From the NCBI RefSeq assembly GCF_000183425.1, contig NC_014759.1, forward strand, positions 372,001-436,000: DNA of 64,000 nucleotides. The letters run 5' to 3'. The position numbers and the translations under genes were made by a program. Source of the DNA: Marivirga tractuosa DSM 4126 (GTDB lineage: Bacteria; Bacteroidota; Bacteroidia; Cytophagales; Cyclobacteriaceae). Of the stretch, positions 36,208 to 44,878 are shown piece by piece; the stretch's first letter is position 1; each line of letters begins with the position of its first letter. A model generated the notes under the pieces. That model saw nothing but the letters and a program-made list of their open reading frames with translations, did not search any database and was not told the DNA's origin.

Positions 36208-38064
36208 ATGTTGAGAATAAAGTTCTTATTCCTTTTACTATATTTATTGAATTTCAGCCTTTTTGCTCAGGATGAAATTATATTAGAATCGCCTCAATTG
36301 GTTGAAGCTAAAGTAGGGGAAGGAGTGGTATTCTTAGTTCAATACAATAAAGAAGAGAATCATGACCTCAAACTTACATGGAAGAGTGATATTTTGGATG
36401 CCAGTTTTGATGATCAGGAAGGTGAGTTTTTTTGGGAAACAACGGCAACGGATATAGGTTTACATTCCGCTCATTTTTATTTAAAAGATACTTTAAATGA
36501 AATCATAGCAACTTCTAACACACTTATTAAAATTTCATCAAGACCATCCGTACCGACCATCGATATGGAACCTGATTCACTCGATAGTCGTGCATTTATA
36601 AAACTATTGCAAGGCGAGAAATATAAGCTTGAGTTTATAGCTTCAACTCGTAATAGTAGAAATGCAGATGATGTAGTGCTCACCTATATTTGGAATAATA
36701 ATACTGATCTAAATACAATCGATCAGGCAGAAACACATGTTGTAGGCAATAGACTGCTACTTGATTGGACACCCAGCCAAAATCAAGCTTCTAAAAAGTA
36801 TTTTGATTTGGATTTAATTGCAATAGATAATACAAATGCTGTCAATAGAAGGAAATTTCGTTTTCAAATAATAGGGCAGGAATTACCGCCAAGATTACGA
36901 AATAATGTGAATGACACCTATGTGATTACTGCTGATCAAGAGTTGGATATCGATTTTTCTGTTTATGACCCCAACAATGATCCAGTAGTTTATTCTGTAG
37001 ATATTCCAGTAACTGTTGGGGCTCCAACAATAGATGAAAAAGGGATTTTTACTTGGAAAATAAGTTCCATGGAGATGAGTAATATTAGTTCTGTTTTCCC
37101 ACTTAAGGTCAAATTAAAAGCAGAAGAGGCAGAAGATTCCCATCATTTTGTAGAAAAAGAAATAACGATTCTTAAAAGCGAGAAAAATGACCCGCCCCTG
37201 ATTACTAAACTGAGCAATTTAAACGTTAGAGAAGGCTATGATATAAAACGAAGGGTGTTTATTCAAGATAATAACCATCCAATATCCGAATTGAAATATT
37301 CCTTAGAAAATGAACCGGATTGGCTCTACGTGCAGCAAGAGGGCGATAGATTGTTTTTGATGAGTGATACCTTAGACTTTGATATCGTAAAAGCAGATGG
37401 AATACCAATACAATTTGATGTTCTATTTACAGTTACTGACCCTGAAGGTGCAACGGATAGCAAGTTCTTTACAGTAACTGTAAATGAAGGGGTCAATACT
37501 CAAAAGTTATATGATCAATTAGTAGATTATCAAAAATCTACAGATGGATTGTTGGTTGGATTGAGAAAGCAAATTCGAGAATTAGATTCAAGAGTGCAAA
37601 GAAACCAAAGGTTGAAAAAAGGATTACTTTTTACTACATTTTTTCTGGGTAGTTTTAGTGCGACTGGAGCATTTTTTGAAGACCATACTATTGCTAATGA
37701 AGCTATTCCTTATGCCGGTGCACTTTTAGCCATCACTAGTAGTGTAAATGCTTTAGCTTTTAATCAAGAAAATAAAGTGATTAATTTAAAAGGAAGGTTG
37801 GAAGATGTTGAAAAATCTATTGTCAGAAATAAGAGCTATTTGAACACCTATTCTATTGATGATGAAAATGATGATGAACTAAGGAATAGTGAATTAGTCA
37901 ACAGAGTTCAATCTTACAGACAAGCATTAATAGAACAACGTATTGAGTTACGTAGACTTGAAGATGAATATCGTGAATTAAATTATGTTCAGCGAAAAGT
38001 TAGAAAGTATAACAGAAAAGGGAATGCTGAAAAACTAAGATGGAATTTTATTGATAAAATTTAG
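36208..38064 (+). CDS. Secreted protein with Ig/cadherin-like domains and C-terminal hydrophobic region
   Basis: A 618-residue protein with a signal peptide (FLFLLLYLLNFSLFAQ). Residues about 25-430 look like repeated beta-sandwich domains of the He_PIG/cadherin type, with phrases LTWKSDILDASFDDQEGEFFWETTATDIG, LDWTPSQNQASKKYFDLDLIAID and FTVTDPEGATDSKFFTVTVN. A coiled region, then two hydrophobic segments (LLFTTFFLGSFSATGAFF and IPYAGALLAITSSVNALAF, about 471-515), and a basic coiled-coil tail follow. The order suggests membrane attachment near the C-terminus. The family is not recognised. It is the last gene of the tgt run. Confidence 0.75.
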   Translation: MLRIKFLFLLLYLLNFSLFAQDEIILESPQLVEAKVGEGVVFLVQYNKEENHDLKLTWKSDILDASFDDQEGEFFWETTATDIGLHSAHFYLKDTLNEIIATSNTLIKISSRPSVPTIDMEPDSLDSRAFIKLLQGEKYKLEFIASTRNSRNADDVVLTYIWNNNTDLNTIDQAETHVVGNRLLLDWTPSQNQASKKYFDLDLIAIDNTNAVNRRKFRFQIIGQELPPRLRNNVNDTYVITADQELDIDFSVYDPNNDPVVYSVDIPVTVGAPTIDEKGIFTWKISSMEMSNISSVFPLKVKLKAEEAEDSHHFVEKEITILKSEKNDPPLITKLSNLNVREGYDIKRRVFIQDNNHPISELKYSLENEPDWLYVQQEGDRLFLMSDTLDFDIVKADGIPIQFDVLFTVTDPEGATDSKFFTVTVNEGVNTQKLYDQLVDYQKSTDGLLVGLRKQIRELDSRVQRNQRLKKGLLFTTFFLGSFSATGAFFEDHTIANEAIPYAGALLAITSSVNALAFNQENKVINLKGRLEDVEKSIVRNKSYLNTYSIDDENDDELRNSELVNRVQSYRQALIEQRIELRRLEDEYRELNYVQRKVRKYNRKGNAEKLRWNFIDKI

Positions 38065-38088
38065 TTTGTTTTGGTTGTCACAAAAGGT

Positions 38089-38880
38089 CTATAGCGCTAA
38101 TATTGTATCATAATTTTTTTCAGAACTCTCTTTAAATATCCCAAAAATAGTAGATCCACTGCCGGTCATGCTTGAATAAATAGCTCCCTCACTATAAAAC
38201 TTATTCTTAATTTCATTCAGTTGAGGATACTTCTCAAAAATGCCTTTTTCAAAATCATTATTTAATAAATCTTTCCATTTTTCAATCGGATAGGTTTCTA
38301 TGATTTCTTTAACTGAAACTGCTGGCTTTTTAGGTTTTACTGCACTATATGCTTCTGCTGTACTGATGTGAATATTAGGGTAAACCAATGCAAGGTAATA
38401 GCCTGATAAATCAAGCTCAGTATTTTCTGAAATTTCACCTCTTCCACTGATTAATTTAGGTTTGTTTTCAATGAAAAAAGGACAGTCACTTCCAAGTTTC
38501 AATGCGTATTGCTGAAGTTTTTGGGTTGAAATATTGAGTTCAAAATAATCATTAAGTAAGGTCAACATAAAAGCTCCATTGGCAGAACCACCGCCCATTC
38601 CAGCTCCCATAGGGATGTTTTTATGTAGGATTATATCTACTGGAGTCAATTTGAAATCCGCTTTTAATAATTTGTAAGCTTTGAAAACTAAATTATCATT
38701 AGAATTCCCCGGTATTTTTAAGCCAGTAGTTTCAAAGCTCAATTTTTCTGAAGGAATAATCTCCAATGCATCTTTTAGAGGGATAGGATAGAAACAGGAT
38801 TCAATATCATGATAACCATCTTCACGCTTGGCAGTGATATTAAGCCCTAAATTGATTTTAGCATTGGGGAATGTGAGCAT
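38089..38880 (-). CDS. ispE: 4-diphosphocytidyl-2-C-methyl-D-erythritol kinase
   Basis: IspE phosphorylates CDP-ME in the MEP pathway to isoprenoids. The 263-residue GHMP kinase has the N-terminal FPNAKINLGLNITAKREDGYHDIES, the ATP loop NIPMGAGMGGGSANGAFML, and the C-terminal SSMTGSGSTIFGIFKE. It lies downstream of fabI on the same strand, with a 113-bp hairpin element in the gap, so transcription from fabI may be affected by that element. Confidence 0.95.
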   Translation of the reverse strand: MLTFPNAKINLGLNITAKREDGYHDIESCFYPIPLKDALEIIPSEKLSFETTGLKIPGNSNDNLVFKAYKLLKADFKLTPVDIILHKNIPMGAGMGGGSANGAFMLTLLNDYFELNISTQKLQQYALKLGSDCPFFIENKPKLISGRGEISENTELDLSGYYLALVYPNIHISTAEAYSAVKPKKPAVSVKEIIETYPIEKWKDLLNNDFEKGIFEKYPQLNEIKNKFYSEGAIYSSMTGSGSTIFGIFKESSEKNYDTILAL

Positions 38881-38893
38881 CGATTGATATTAA

Positions 38894-39006
38894 AAACCTG
38901 TCAAGTTTAATTAACTGATATGCTGTTCGGTGTGTCACCGAACAGGGACAATTGGCTCCATGGTTGGTGGCACACCAACCATTATATCTCAAAACTTGAC
39001 AGGTTT
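38894..39006. repeat. 113-bp element: 15-bp terminal inverted repeats enclosing two perfect hairpins
   Basis: AAACCTGTCAAGTTT at 38894-38908 is a perfect inverted repeat of 38992-39006. Inside are two 10-bp perfect stems, each with a 3-base loop: CTGTTCGGTG/CACCGAACAG at 38923-38945, and ATGGTTGGTG/CACCAACCAT at 38960-38982. Both stems share the GGTG/CACC core, so they may derive from one unit. It lies between fabI and ispE and ends 13 bp from the ispE start. It may be a non-autonomous mobile element, a dispersed palindromic repeat or a transcript-processing/attenuation structure. Confidence 0.88.
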
Positions 39007-39020
39007 ATGGTTTAAAGGTT

Positions 39021-39830
39021 TTATTTCATTTCCTCAATCAACTCCTCAGAAATACCAGTGAAAGAATAACCTCCATCATGAAATAAATTCTGCATAGTTA
39101 CCTTTTTTGTGAAATCAGAGAACATCATAATGATATAATCAGCACATTCTTCAGCTGTTGCATTTCCCAAAGGAGACATTTTTTCCGCAAAATTATAGAA
39201 TGAATCAAATCCGCTAATTCCAGAACCTGCTGTAGTAGGAGTAGGGGATTGAGAAATAGTATTAACCCTTACATTTTTACGTTTTCCAAAATGGTAACCA
39301 TAACTTCTAGCAATAGATTCTAAAAGAGCTTTTGCATCCGCCATATCGTTATAGAAAGGATAAGTACGCTGAGCTGCAATATAAGATAAGCCTAAAATGG
39401 AACCGTAATTATTCATAACATCCATTTTATCGGCAGTTTGCATCATTTTATGAAAAGACACTGCTGAAATATCATAGGTTTTCTGTAACCAATCGTAATT
39501 TAAATCATTATAGGCTTTTCCTTTTCTTACATTCGGACTCATGCCGATTGAATGTAAAAGGAAATCAAAATTACCACCTAATATGTCTTTTGATTCAGTA
39601 TATAATTTAGTGATATCATCAACTGAAGTAGCATCAGCTGGAATCACCTCAGTATTGCATTCTTTAGCTAATTCCTGAATTCCACCCATTCTCAAGGCTA
39701 CCGGAGCATTGGTCAAAACAAACTTTGCACCTTGCTCTTTTGCTTTTAATGCTACTTTCCAGGCAATAGAGTTCTCATCTAAAGCACCTGTGATAATTCC
39801 TTTTTTTCCTGCTAATAAGTTATTTGACAT
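39021..39830 (-). CDS. fabI: Enoyl-[acyl-carrier-protein] reductase (NADH) FabI
   Basis: FabI reduces the double bond in the last step of each fatty-acid elongation cycle. The ATG at 39830 gives 269 residues, the usual FabI length; a TTG at 39857 lies inside a promoter-like element. Visible motifs are GKKGIITGALDENSIAWKVA, LLHSIGMSPN, the catalytic YNDMADAKALLES (Tyr-x6-Lys) and LFHDGGYSFTGISEELI. FabI is the triclosan target, but drug response cannot be told from sequence alone. It is followed by ispE with the hairpin element between. Confidence 0.95.
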   Translation of the reverse strand: MSNNLLAGKKGIITGALDENSIAWKVALKAKEQGAKFVLTNAPVALRMGGIQELAKECNTEVIPADATSVDDITKLYTESKDILGGNFDFLLHSIGMSPNVRKGKAYNDLNYDWLQKTYDISAVSFHKMMQTADKMDVMNNYGSILGLSYIAAQRTYPFYNDMADAKALLESIARSYGYHFGKRKNVRVNTISQSPTPTTAGSGISGFDSFYNFAEKMSPLGNATAEECADYIIMMFSDFTKKVTMQNLFHDGGYSFTGISEELIEEMK

Positions 39831-39854
39831 AGTTTTCTGTGTTGTGTGTTTAGG

Positions 39855-39862
39855 CAAAAATA
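39855..39862 (-). promoter_or_regulatory. Putative -7 element for fabI
   Basis: On the minus strand it reads TATTTTTG, matching TAnnTTTG, and ends 24 bp before the fabI ATG at 39830. It overlaps the alternative TTG start, which argues against that start. Confidence 0.4.
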
Positions 39863-39936
39863 TAAATTTATATCCACTTAGGAAGTATTAAACTAAAAAT
39901 ACCAACGCCTTTTTAGTTTTACTGACAAATTGCCTT

Positions 39937-40863
39937 TCATTTTTTAGGATTTTCATGTTTCCCTAATTCAGTCTGAGAGTCAAAATAGATTCTCTGAGAA
40001 GGATAAGCATAATGAATATCAGGGTATTTTTGGAATGTCTCCAAAATATCTTCCCAAATTTCGTGTTGCGCAACCCTTCTTTTTTTAGGCAGCGTTAAAT
40101 ATCTCATGGTGAGCTTAATTCCATAATCTTCTACAGAAGTGTAAACGAAAGGGGTGAGGTTGCTATAGAAAATCATAAACTTTTTAGAAGCTTCCAGTAG
40201 TTTTCTTTTAGCGGAAAAAGAAAGCTCTTCTGCATGTTCATTTACTATTTTTTCACAAAGTTCTTTAGCTTTTTTCCAGTCGCTATCAAAAGTGACCCTA
40301 AGGCTGATTTCATCCCAAACATGGCTGAAACCTTGATCGTAATTGGCTTGGGAAGCTTTAAATATTTCTCCATTGGGAATGTGAATTATCCTTCCCGTGC
40401 TTTGATCAGCTGCAACCCAATTTCCAATTTCATTAATAGTGAATTGAAAGAAACGAATATCAATAACATCCCCTGCAACTCCATTAATTTCAATTCTATC
40501 GCCCACATCAAAAGGTTTTCTTATCACAATAAAAATCCAACCTGCTACATTCATGACAGGCGCTTGAAGTGCTATTACCAAACCAGCACCCACTAATCCA
40601 ACCAAGGTTGCCAATGATTCTACTTGTTCTACCCAAATGTTGAATAGAAATACTAAAAGAAGAAAATAATAAGTATTATTAACGCTGTTCTTCCAAAAAT
40701 AACGATCTTTTACTTGTTGAAATCGTTTAAATACAATTTTTAAAGCAATGATTTTTAGTAGAACTAAAGCTAAAACAGATACAACAGTATAAAATATTTT
40801 ATATTGAAGTTCTGGGCTTAGCTGCCAATATTCTTGGAAATAATTGATGATTTCTTCAGTCAT
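39937..40863 (-). CDS. MscS-family mechanosensitive channel
   Basis: The 308-residue protein has three to four N-terminal helices, with the pore-lining helix at about 78-110 (VGLVGAGLVIALQAPVMNVAGWIFIVIRKPFDVGDRIEINGVAGDVIDI). The MscS beta domain follows with HIPNGEIFKASQANYDQ and a C-terminal alpha/beta cage domain. It probably releases solutes on hypo-osmotic shock. Length is close to E. coli MscS (286). It stands alone between fabI and lhgO. Confidence 0.92.
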   Translation of the reverse strand: MTEEIINYFQEYWQLSPELQYKIFYTVVSVLALVLLKIIALKIVFKRFQQVKDRYFWKNSVNNTYYFLLLVFLFNIWVEQVESLATLVGLVGAGLVIALQAPVMNVAGWIFIVIRKPFDVGDRIEINGVAGDVIDIRFFQFTINEIGNWVAADQSTGRIIHIPNGEIFKASQANYDQGFSHVWDEISLRVTFDSDWKKAKELCEKIVNEHAEELSFSAKRKLLEASKKFMIFYSNLTPFVYTSVEDYGIKLTMRYLTLPKKRRVAQHEIWEDILETFQKYPDIHYAYPSQRIYFDSQTELGKHENPKK

Positions 40864-40937
40864 ATTGCAATATAGGAAAATGATAGTTTTCTCATATTGA
40901 ATAGAATGTCAATTATCTGAAAAATAATTGAGTACTA

Positions 40938-42131
40938 TCAAAATCTCTCCAAAGCCAAATCACTCACATGATCTCCGATAGATAAAGAAGAAGTTGCAGC
41001 TGGGGAAGGAGCGTTGCAAACATTAATTGCATTACTTTCTTCCAAAATCAAGAAATCATCAATTAACCCACCATTTCTATCGCATGCCTGAGCCCTAACG
41101 CCAGCACCACCAGGTGTTAAATCATCCTCGGTAACATCAGGTAATAATTTTTGAAGTGCTGTTGTGAAAGCTGATTTAGAAAAAGATCGATACATTTCCC
41201 CAAAGCCAGTTTTCCAGTATTTTGCTGCTACCTTCTGAAAACCTGGCCAAGCTAAAGATTCTGCCAATTCAACTAAATTAAATAATGATTTTCGATAGCC
41301 TTCACGCTTAAAAGCCAAAACTGCATTGGGTCCTGCTTCTATTCCGCCATTAATCATTCTAGTGAAATGAACACCTAAAAACGGGAAATTTGGATCGGGC
41401 ACAGGGTAAACTAGATTCTTAATTAAATACTGCTTTTCAGGTTTAATCATAAAATATTCACCACGAAAAGGAATGATTTTTAAGTCTAGCTTTTCAGAAG
41501 TAAGCTTGGCAATTTTATCAGAGTATAATCCTGCACAATTCACTACTAATTTAGTATCAAAACTTTCTTTACTAGTTACTACGGTAGTAACTCCATTCTT
41601 TTCTTGAATGTCTATAACTTTTTGACCTAAAGAGATTTTGCCACCTAATTCCTGAAATTTTTCAGCATATTTTAAAGAAACAGCAGTGTAGTCAATAATT
41701 CCGGTCTGAGGGACATGAATTCCAGCGATTCCATTAACATAAGGCTCGTGTTCTTGTACTTCGTCCTTGGTAAGTCTCTTTAGATTTTGCAGTCCATTTT
41801 GGGCACCTCTTTCCTCAATCATGGAAAGGGTTGGGAGTTCGCTTCTATCTGTTGCAACTATTACTTTTCCGCATAATTCATAAGGAACCCCTTCTTCATT
41901 ACAGAATTTTAGCAATTGATTATATCCATCTATACAATTTTTTGCTTTCAGACTTCCCGGTTTGTAATATACCCCAGAATGAATTACGCCACTATTATTA
42001 CCAGTTTGATGCTGGGCTAGTTTATCTTCCTTCTCTAATAAAAGCACAGAAAGCTTAGCATTCTTTTTTTTAATTTTTAATGCCGTTGCCAAGCCAACTA
42101 TTCCACCACCAATTATGATTATATCTTTCAT
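40938..42131 (-). CDS. lhgO: L-2-hydroxyglutarate oxidase
   Basis: A 397-residue FAD-dependent oxidoreductase of the DAO family. The N-terminal dinucleotide-binding loop is IIIGGGIVGLATALKIKKK, followed by the conserved GNNSGVIHSGVYYKPGSLKA and VNCAGLYSDKIAKL. The C-terminal GAGVRAQACDRNGGLIDDF and NAPSPAATSSLSIGDHVSDL agree with LhgO (YgaF), which oxidises L-2-hydroxyglutarate to 2-oxoglutarate and passes electrons to quinones. A separate repeat-rich gap lies between it and tyrS upstream. Confidence 0.9.
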   Translation of the reverse strand: MKDIIIIGGGIVGLATALKIKKKNAKLSVLLLEKEDKLAQHQTGNNSGVIHSGVYYKPGSLKAKNCIDGYNQLLKFCNEEGVPYELCGKVIVATDRSELPTLSMIEERGAQNGLQNLKRLTKDEVQEHEPYVNGIAGIHVPQTGIIDYTAVSLKYAEKFQELGGKISLGQKVIDIQEKNGVTTVVTSKESFDTKLVVNCAGLYSDKIAKLTSEKLDLKIIPFRGEYFMIKPEKQYLIKNLVYPVPDPNFPFLGVHFTRMINGGIEAGPNAVLAFKREGYRKSLFNLVELAESLAWPGFQKVAAKYWKTGFGEMYRSFSKSAFTTALQKLLPDVTEDDLTPGGAGVRAQACDRNGGLIDDFLILEESNAINVCNAPSPAATSSLSIGDHVSDLALERF

Positions 42132-42162
42132 TCTTTTTTAAAGTAATAAGTTTTAGGTTTTA

Positions 42163-42182
42163 AGTACCGAGTAGCTAGTATC
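42163..42182 (-). repeat. 20-bp intergenic repeat, copy 1
   Basis: On the minus strand it reads GATACTAGCTACTCGGTACT. It matches 17 of 20 bases with the plus-strand copy at 45775-45794. It marks the far end of a composite element downstream of tyrS. Confidence 0.7.
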
Positions 42183-42238
42183 TAAAAGACTTACAGCTAT
42201 TATTATAACTAAACTACATGATCTACTCCAGCCAATTT

Positions 42239-42252
42239 CCGCCAGCTGGCGG
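42239..42252. repeat. 14-bp perfect palindrome
   Basis: CCGCCAGCTGGCGG is a perfect palindrome and stands out as a GC-rich island in an AT-rich gap. It could be a protein-binding site or a dispersed palindromic repeat. Only a genome-wide count would tell. Confidence 0.6.
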
Positions 42253-42308
42253 TTTAGGTGACTTTCAAATCTTACCATCAACACCCAACGCCCTTATCCA
42301 ACACAACA

Positions 42309-42380
42309 CCCCACTTCTTGCTTTCTAACTCTTTCACAAATCCAATCTGCCAACTCGAAAACCTGATAACCTGTCAACCT
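42309..42380 (-). repeat. Composite repeat downstream of tyrS: GAAG-type block and period-8 tandem
   Basis: 42309-42330, read on the minus strand, is AGTTAGAA-A-GCAAGAAGTGGGG, which aligns with the plus-strand block at 45401-45420. Adjacent at 42341-42380 are five 8-bp units (TCCAATCT, GCCAACTC, GAAAACCT, GATAACCT, GTCAACCT on the plus strand). They share an AA core and mostly end in CT, and they run into the tyrS stop codon. Confidence 0.6.
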
Positions 42381-43680
42381 AGCTTACCGTCACCAAATAA
42401 TAATTCTTTTTACCTTTTTGAGCCAAAATATATTTGCCTTGCAATAAACTGATTTCAACTGGAGCATTAGCATCCAAAACTTTTTCTTTATTAATACTGA
42501 CTCCACCGCCTTTAATCATTTTCTTGGCTTCGCCTTTAGATGGGAAAATTATTCCCTGAGTTAGTTCCGAAAGGAAATCAGTGACGTTTTCAGTTTTATC
42601 CAAATCAGACTTAGTAATGTTTACCTGAGGAACTCCTTCAAAAACACTTAACAATGTGTCTTCATCTATGCTTTGTAATTCCTCTGTGGTAGACTTTCCA
42701 AATAAGATAGAAGATGCTTTCAGTGCCATATCCAAAGCTTCCTGAGAGTGAACTCTAACCGTTAGTTCTTCAGCCAAAGCTTTTTGTAAAACCCTCAAAT
42801 GAGGGGCTTCATTATGCTCTTTTTCTAGTGCTTCAATTTCTGCTTTTCCTTTTGTACTGAATATTCTGATAAAATTGCTCATGTCTTCATCCGAAGCGTT
42901 CAACCAGAATTGATAGAATTTATAAGGAGAAGTTTTCTTTGGATCAAGCCAAATGTTTCCGGTTTCAGTCTTTCCAAACTTAGAGCCATCAGCCTTTTTA
43001 ATCAATGGACAAGTCACAGCAAAAGCTTCTCCCTGATCCATTTTTCTGATCATTTCTGTTCCTGTAGTGATATTCCCCCACTGATCTGAACCTCCCATTT
43101 GAAGCTTACAATTCTTCTTCCTAAACAAATGCAAGAAATCATAACCTTGCACCAATTGGTAAGTGAATTCCGTAAAGCTCATGCCTTCGCTAGATTCTGA
43201 AGATAGTCTTTTCTTTACAGAATCTTTAGCCATCATATAATTAACGGTGATATGCTTTCCAACATCTCTGATAAAGCCAAGGAAGCTAAAATCCTTCATC
43301 CAGTCATAGTTATTTACTAACTCGGCACTATTGTCTTCTTTGGCATCAAAATCCAAGAAATTTTTAATCTGCGCCTTTATAGAAGCTTCATTATGACGCA
43401 ATGTCGGCTCATCCAACAGGTTTCTTTCTTGAGATTTTCCAGAAGGATCACCTATCATTCCTGTTGCTCCACCTAGCAAAATAATAGGCTTATGCCCGGC
43501 ATCTTGAAAATGCTTCAACATCATAACGCCCACTAAATGACCGATATGTAGTGAGTCAGCGGTTGGGTCGATCCCTACATAAGCACTGCTCATTTCTTTA
43601 GCCAATTGCTTTTCAATGCCTGGCATCATATCATGGATCATTCCTCTCCATTGAAGTTCCTCTATAAAATTCTTTTGCAT
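42379..43680 (-). CDS. tyrS: Tyrosyl-tRNA synthetase
   Basis: It charges tRNA-Tyr. The 433-residue class I synthetase has [22 protein letters not shown] (HIGH motif), [11 protein letters not shown], the tRNA/Tyr block [16 protein letters not shown] [14 protein letters not shown], and [10 protein letters not shown] (KMSKS equivalent). A C-terminal S4 RNA-binding domain is present ([18 protein letters not shown]). The stop codon overlaps a period-8 repeat. Confidence 0.97.
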   Translation of the reverse strand: MQKNFIEELQWRGMIHDMMPGIEKQLAKEMSSAYVGIDPTADSLHIGHLVGVMMLKHFQDAGHKPIILLGGATGMIGDPSGKSQERNLLDEPTLRHNEASIKAQIKNFLDFDAKEDNSAELVNNYDWMKDFSFLGFIRDVGKHITVNYMMAKDSVKKRLSSESSEGMSFTEFTYQLVQGYDFLHLFRKKNCKLQMGGSDQWGNITTGTEMIRKMDQGEAFAVTCPLIKKADGSKFGKTETGNIWLDPKKTSPYKFYQFWLNASDEDMSNFIRIFSTKGKAEIEALEKEHNEAPHLRVLQKALAEELTVRVHSQEALDMALKASSILFGKSTTEELQSIDEDTLLSVFEGVPQVNITKSDLDKTENVTDFLSELTQGIIFPSKGEAKKMIKGGGVSINKEKVLDANAPVEISLLQGKYILAQKGKKNYYLVTVS

Positions 43681-43997
43681 ATTTTTAGTAATTGAAAGTC
43701 TTGTGATTGAATAATGCCTGCAAATATAAAAGGCTTAGAAACGAAATAATAGCAATATGTTAATAATTACGAATTATGAATTTTGGAATTAGGAATTGGT
43801 CTCTTTGGCCAATTTCAAATTAAATAGTTGTATTCAGAATCTGTTTAATTTAAGCTTTCCACTCAACAAACATATTTCTATTTAGATCAATTTTATTTCT
43901 TTAAAAATTCTGGGTGAAATACGTAGGTAATCTAGCAAAAAATCAACTTCCCTTCATACTTCTTAAAAATGCGAGAATTCCGTCTTAACTTGCAGGC
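43681..43997. other. Gap between tyrS and the CvfB-like gene
   Basis: This gap of 317 bp holds a probable tyrS -7 element, CAAATATA at 43721-43728 (TATATTTG on the minus strand, a full TAnnTTTG match). At 43771-43798 there are four GAATT pentamers spaced by 2-3 bases. A weak AATTGG/CCAATT dyad is at 43794-43814. No gene is seen. Confidence 0.5.
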
Positions 43998-44813
43998 ATG
44001 TTAGCATTAGGAAAATGGAATACCTTAAAGGTAGTCAGAGAGTCACCACAAGGACTATACCTTAGCAATGGGGAAGAAGATGTATTATTACCGAATAAAT
44101 ATGTCCCGCAGAATACCAAGATAGAAGATGAAATTGATGTTTTTATCTACAAAGACTCAGCTCAGCGCCCGATTGCAACTACTTTAAAGCCTTTAGCTGA
44201 ACTCCATCAAGCCCGATTGTTTGAAGTCATGCAAATCACCGAGGTTGGTGCTTTTGTGGATTGGGGATTGGAAAAAGAACTATTAATTCCATTTTCAGAG
44301 CAAACAGATGAATTGGAAGTAGGCGATTTAATCGTGGCCTATGTCACTTTAGATCCTAAAACCGAAAGAATTGTAGCTTCCATGCATATTGAATCCTTTT
44401 TAGAAACGGGTTCCGGAGATTTAAAAGAAGGGCAGGAAGTAGATTTGTTGATATACCGAATCACTGATTTGGGCTATGAAGTAGTCATCAATCAGCAATA
44501 CAAAGGGTTGGTGTATGAAAATACCGTTTTTGACCCACTGGACATCGGAATGGAAGGCAAAGGTAAGATTAAATCGATTCGGGCAGATGGCAAAATGGAT
44601 ATACAGTGGAAAATTGAAAAGGAAGAAAAGCAAAAGGAAATTTTAGAGCTATTGAGAGATCACAATGGTTTTATGCCTTATCATGATAAATCCAAACCAG
44701 AAGAAATTTATGATATGTTTGGACTCAGCAAAAAGGAATTCAAAAGACAGATTGGGCATTTATATAAAGAAAAGAAAATCCAAATTAAGGAAGATGGGAT
44801 TTATTTGGTTTAA
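43998..44813 (+). CDS. cvfB: S1 RNA-binding protein, CvfB family
   Basis: The 271-residue protein has the CvfB/YitL plan: an N-terminal S1-like domain (LYLSNGEEDVLLPNKYVP), a second S1 domain (LFEVMQITEVGAFVDWGLEKELLIPFSEQTDELEVGDLIVAYVTLD), a third near residue 150, and a C-terminal winged helix (YDMFGLSKKEFKRQIGHLYKEKKI). Staphylococcal CvfB affects virulence-gene RNA. The role in Bacteroidota is unknown. It is followed by a possible terminator and the Cys-cluster gene. Confidence 0.88.
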   Translation: MLALGKWNTLKVVRESPQGLYLSNGEEDVLLPNKYVPQNTKIEDEIDVFIYKDSAQRPIATTLKPLAELHQARLFEVMQITEVGAFVDWGLEKELLIPFSEQTDELEVGDLIVAYVTLDPKTERIVASMHIESFLETGSGDLKEGQEVDLLIYRITDLGYEVVINQQYKGLVYENTVFDPLDIGMEGKGKIKSIRADGKMDIQWKIEKEEKQKEILELLRDHNGFMPYHDKSKPEEIYDMFGLSKKEFKRQIGHLYKEKKIQIKEDGIYLV

Positions 44814-44827
44814 TCTTTCTAAATTTT

Positions 44828-44853
44828 AACACTACCCCCGATTTGGGTGTTTT
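44828..44853 (+). terminator. Possible imperfect terminator after the CvfB-like gene
   Basis: AACAC-TA-CCC pairs with GGGTGTT if a 2-base bulge is allowed, followed by TTTT. It lies 15 bp after the stop. The stem is short and bulged. Confidence 0.35.
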
Positions 44854-44878
44854 CAACCAACACTTTTAAACAGCAACC

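Noticed and set aside
43794..43814. AATTGG/CCAATT dyad near GAATT repeats.
   Set aside because: Only 6 bp with a 9-base loop, in an AT-rich context; likely chance.
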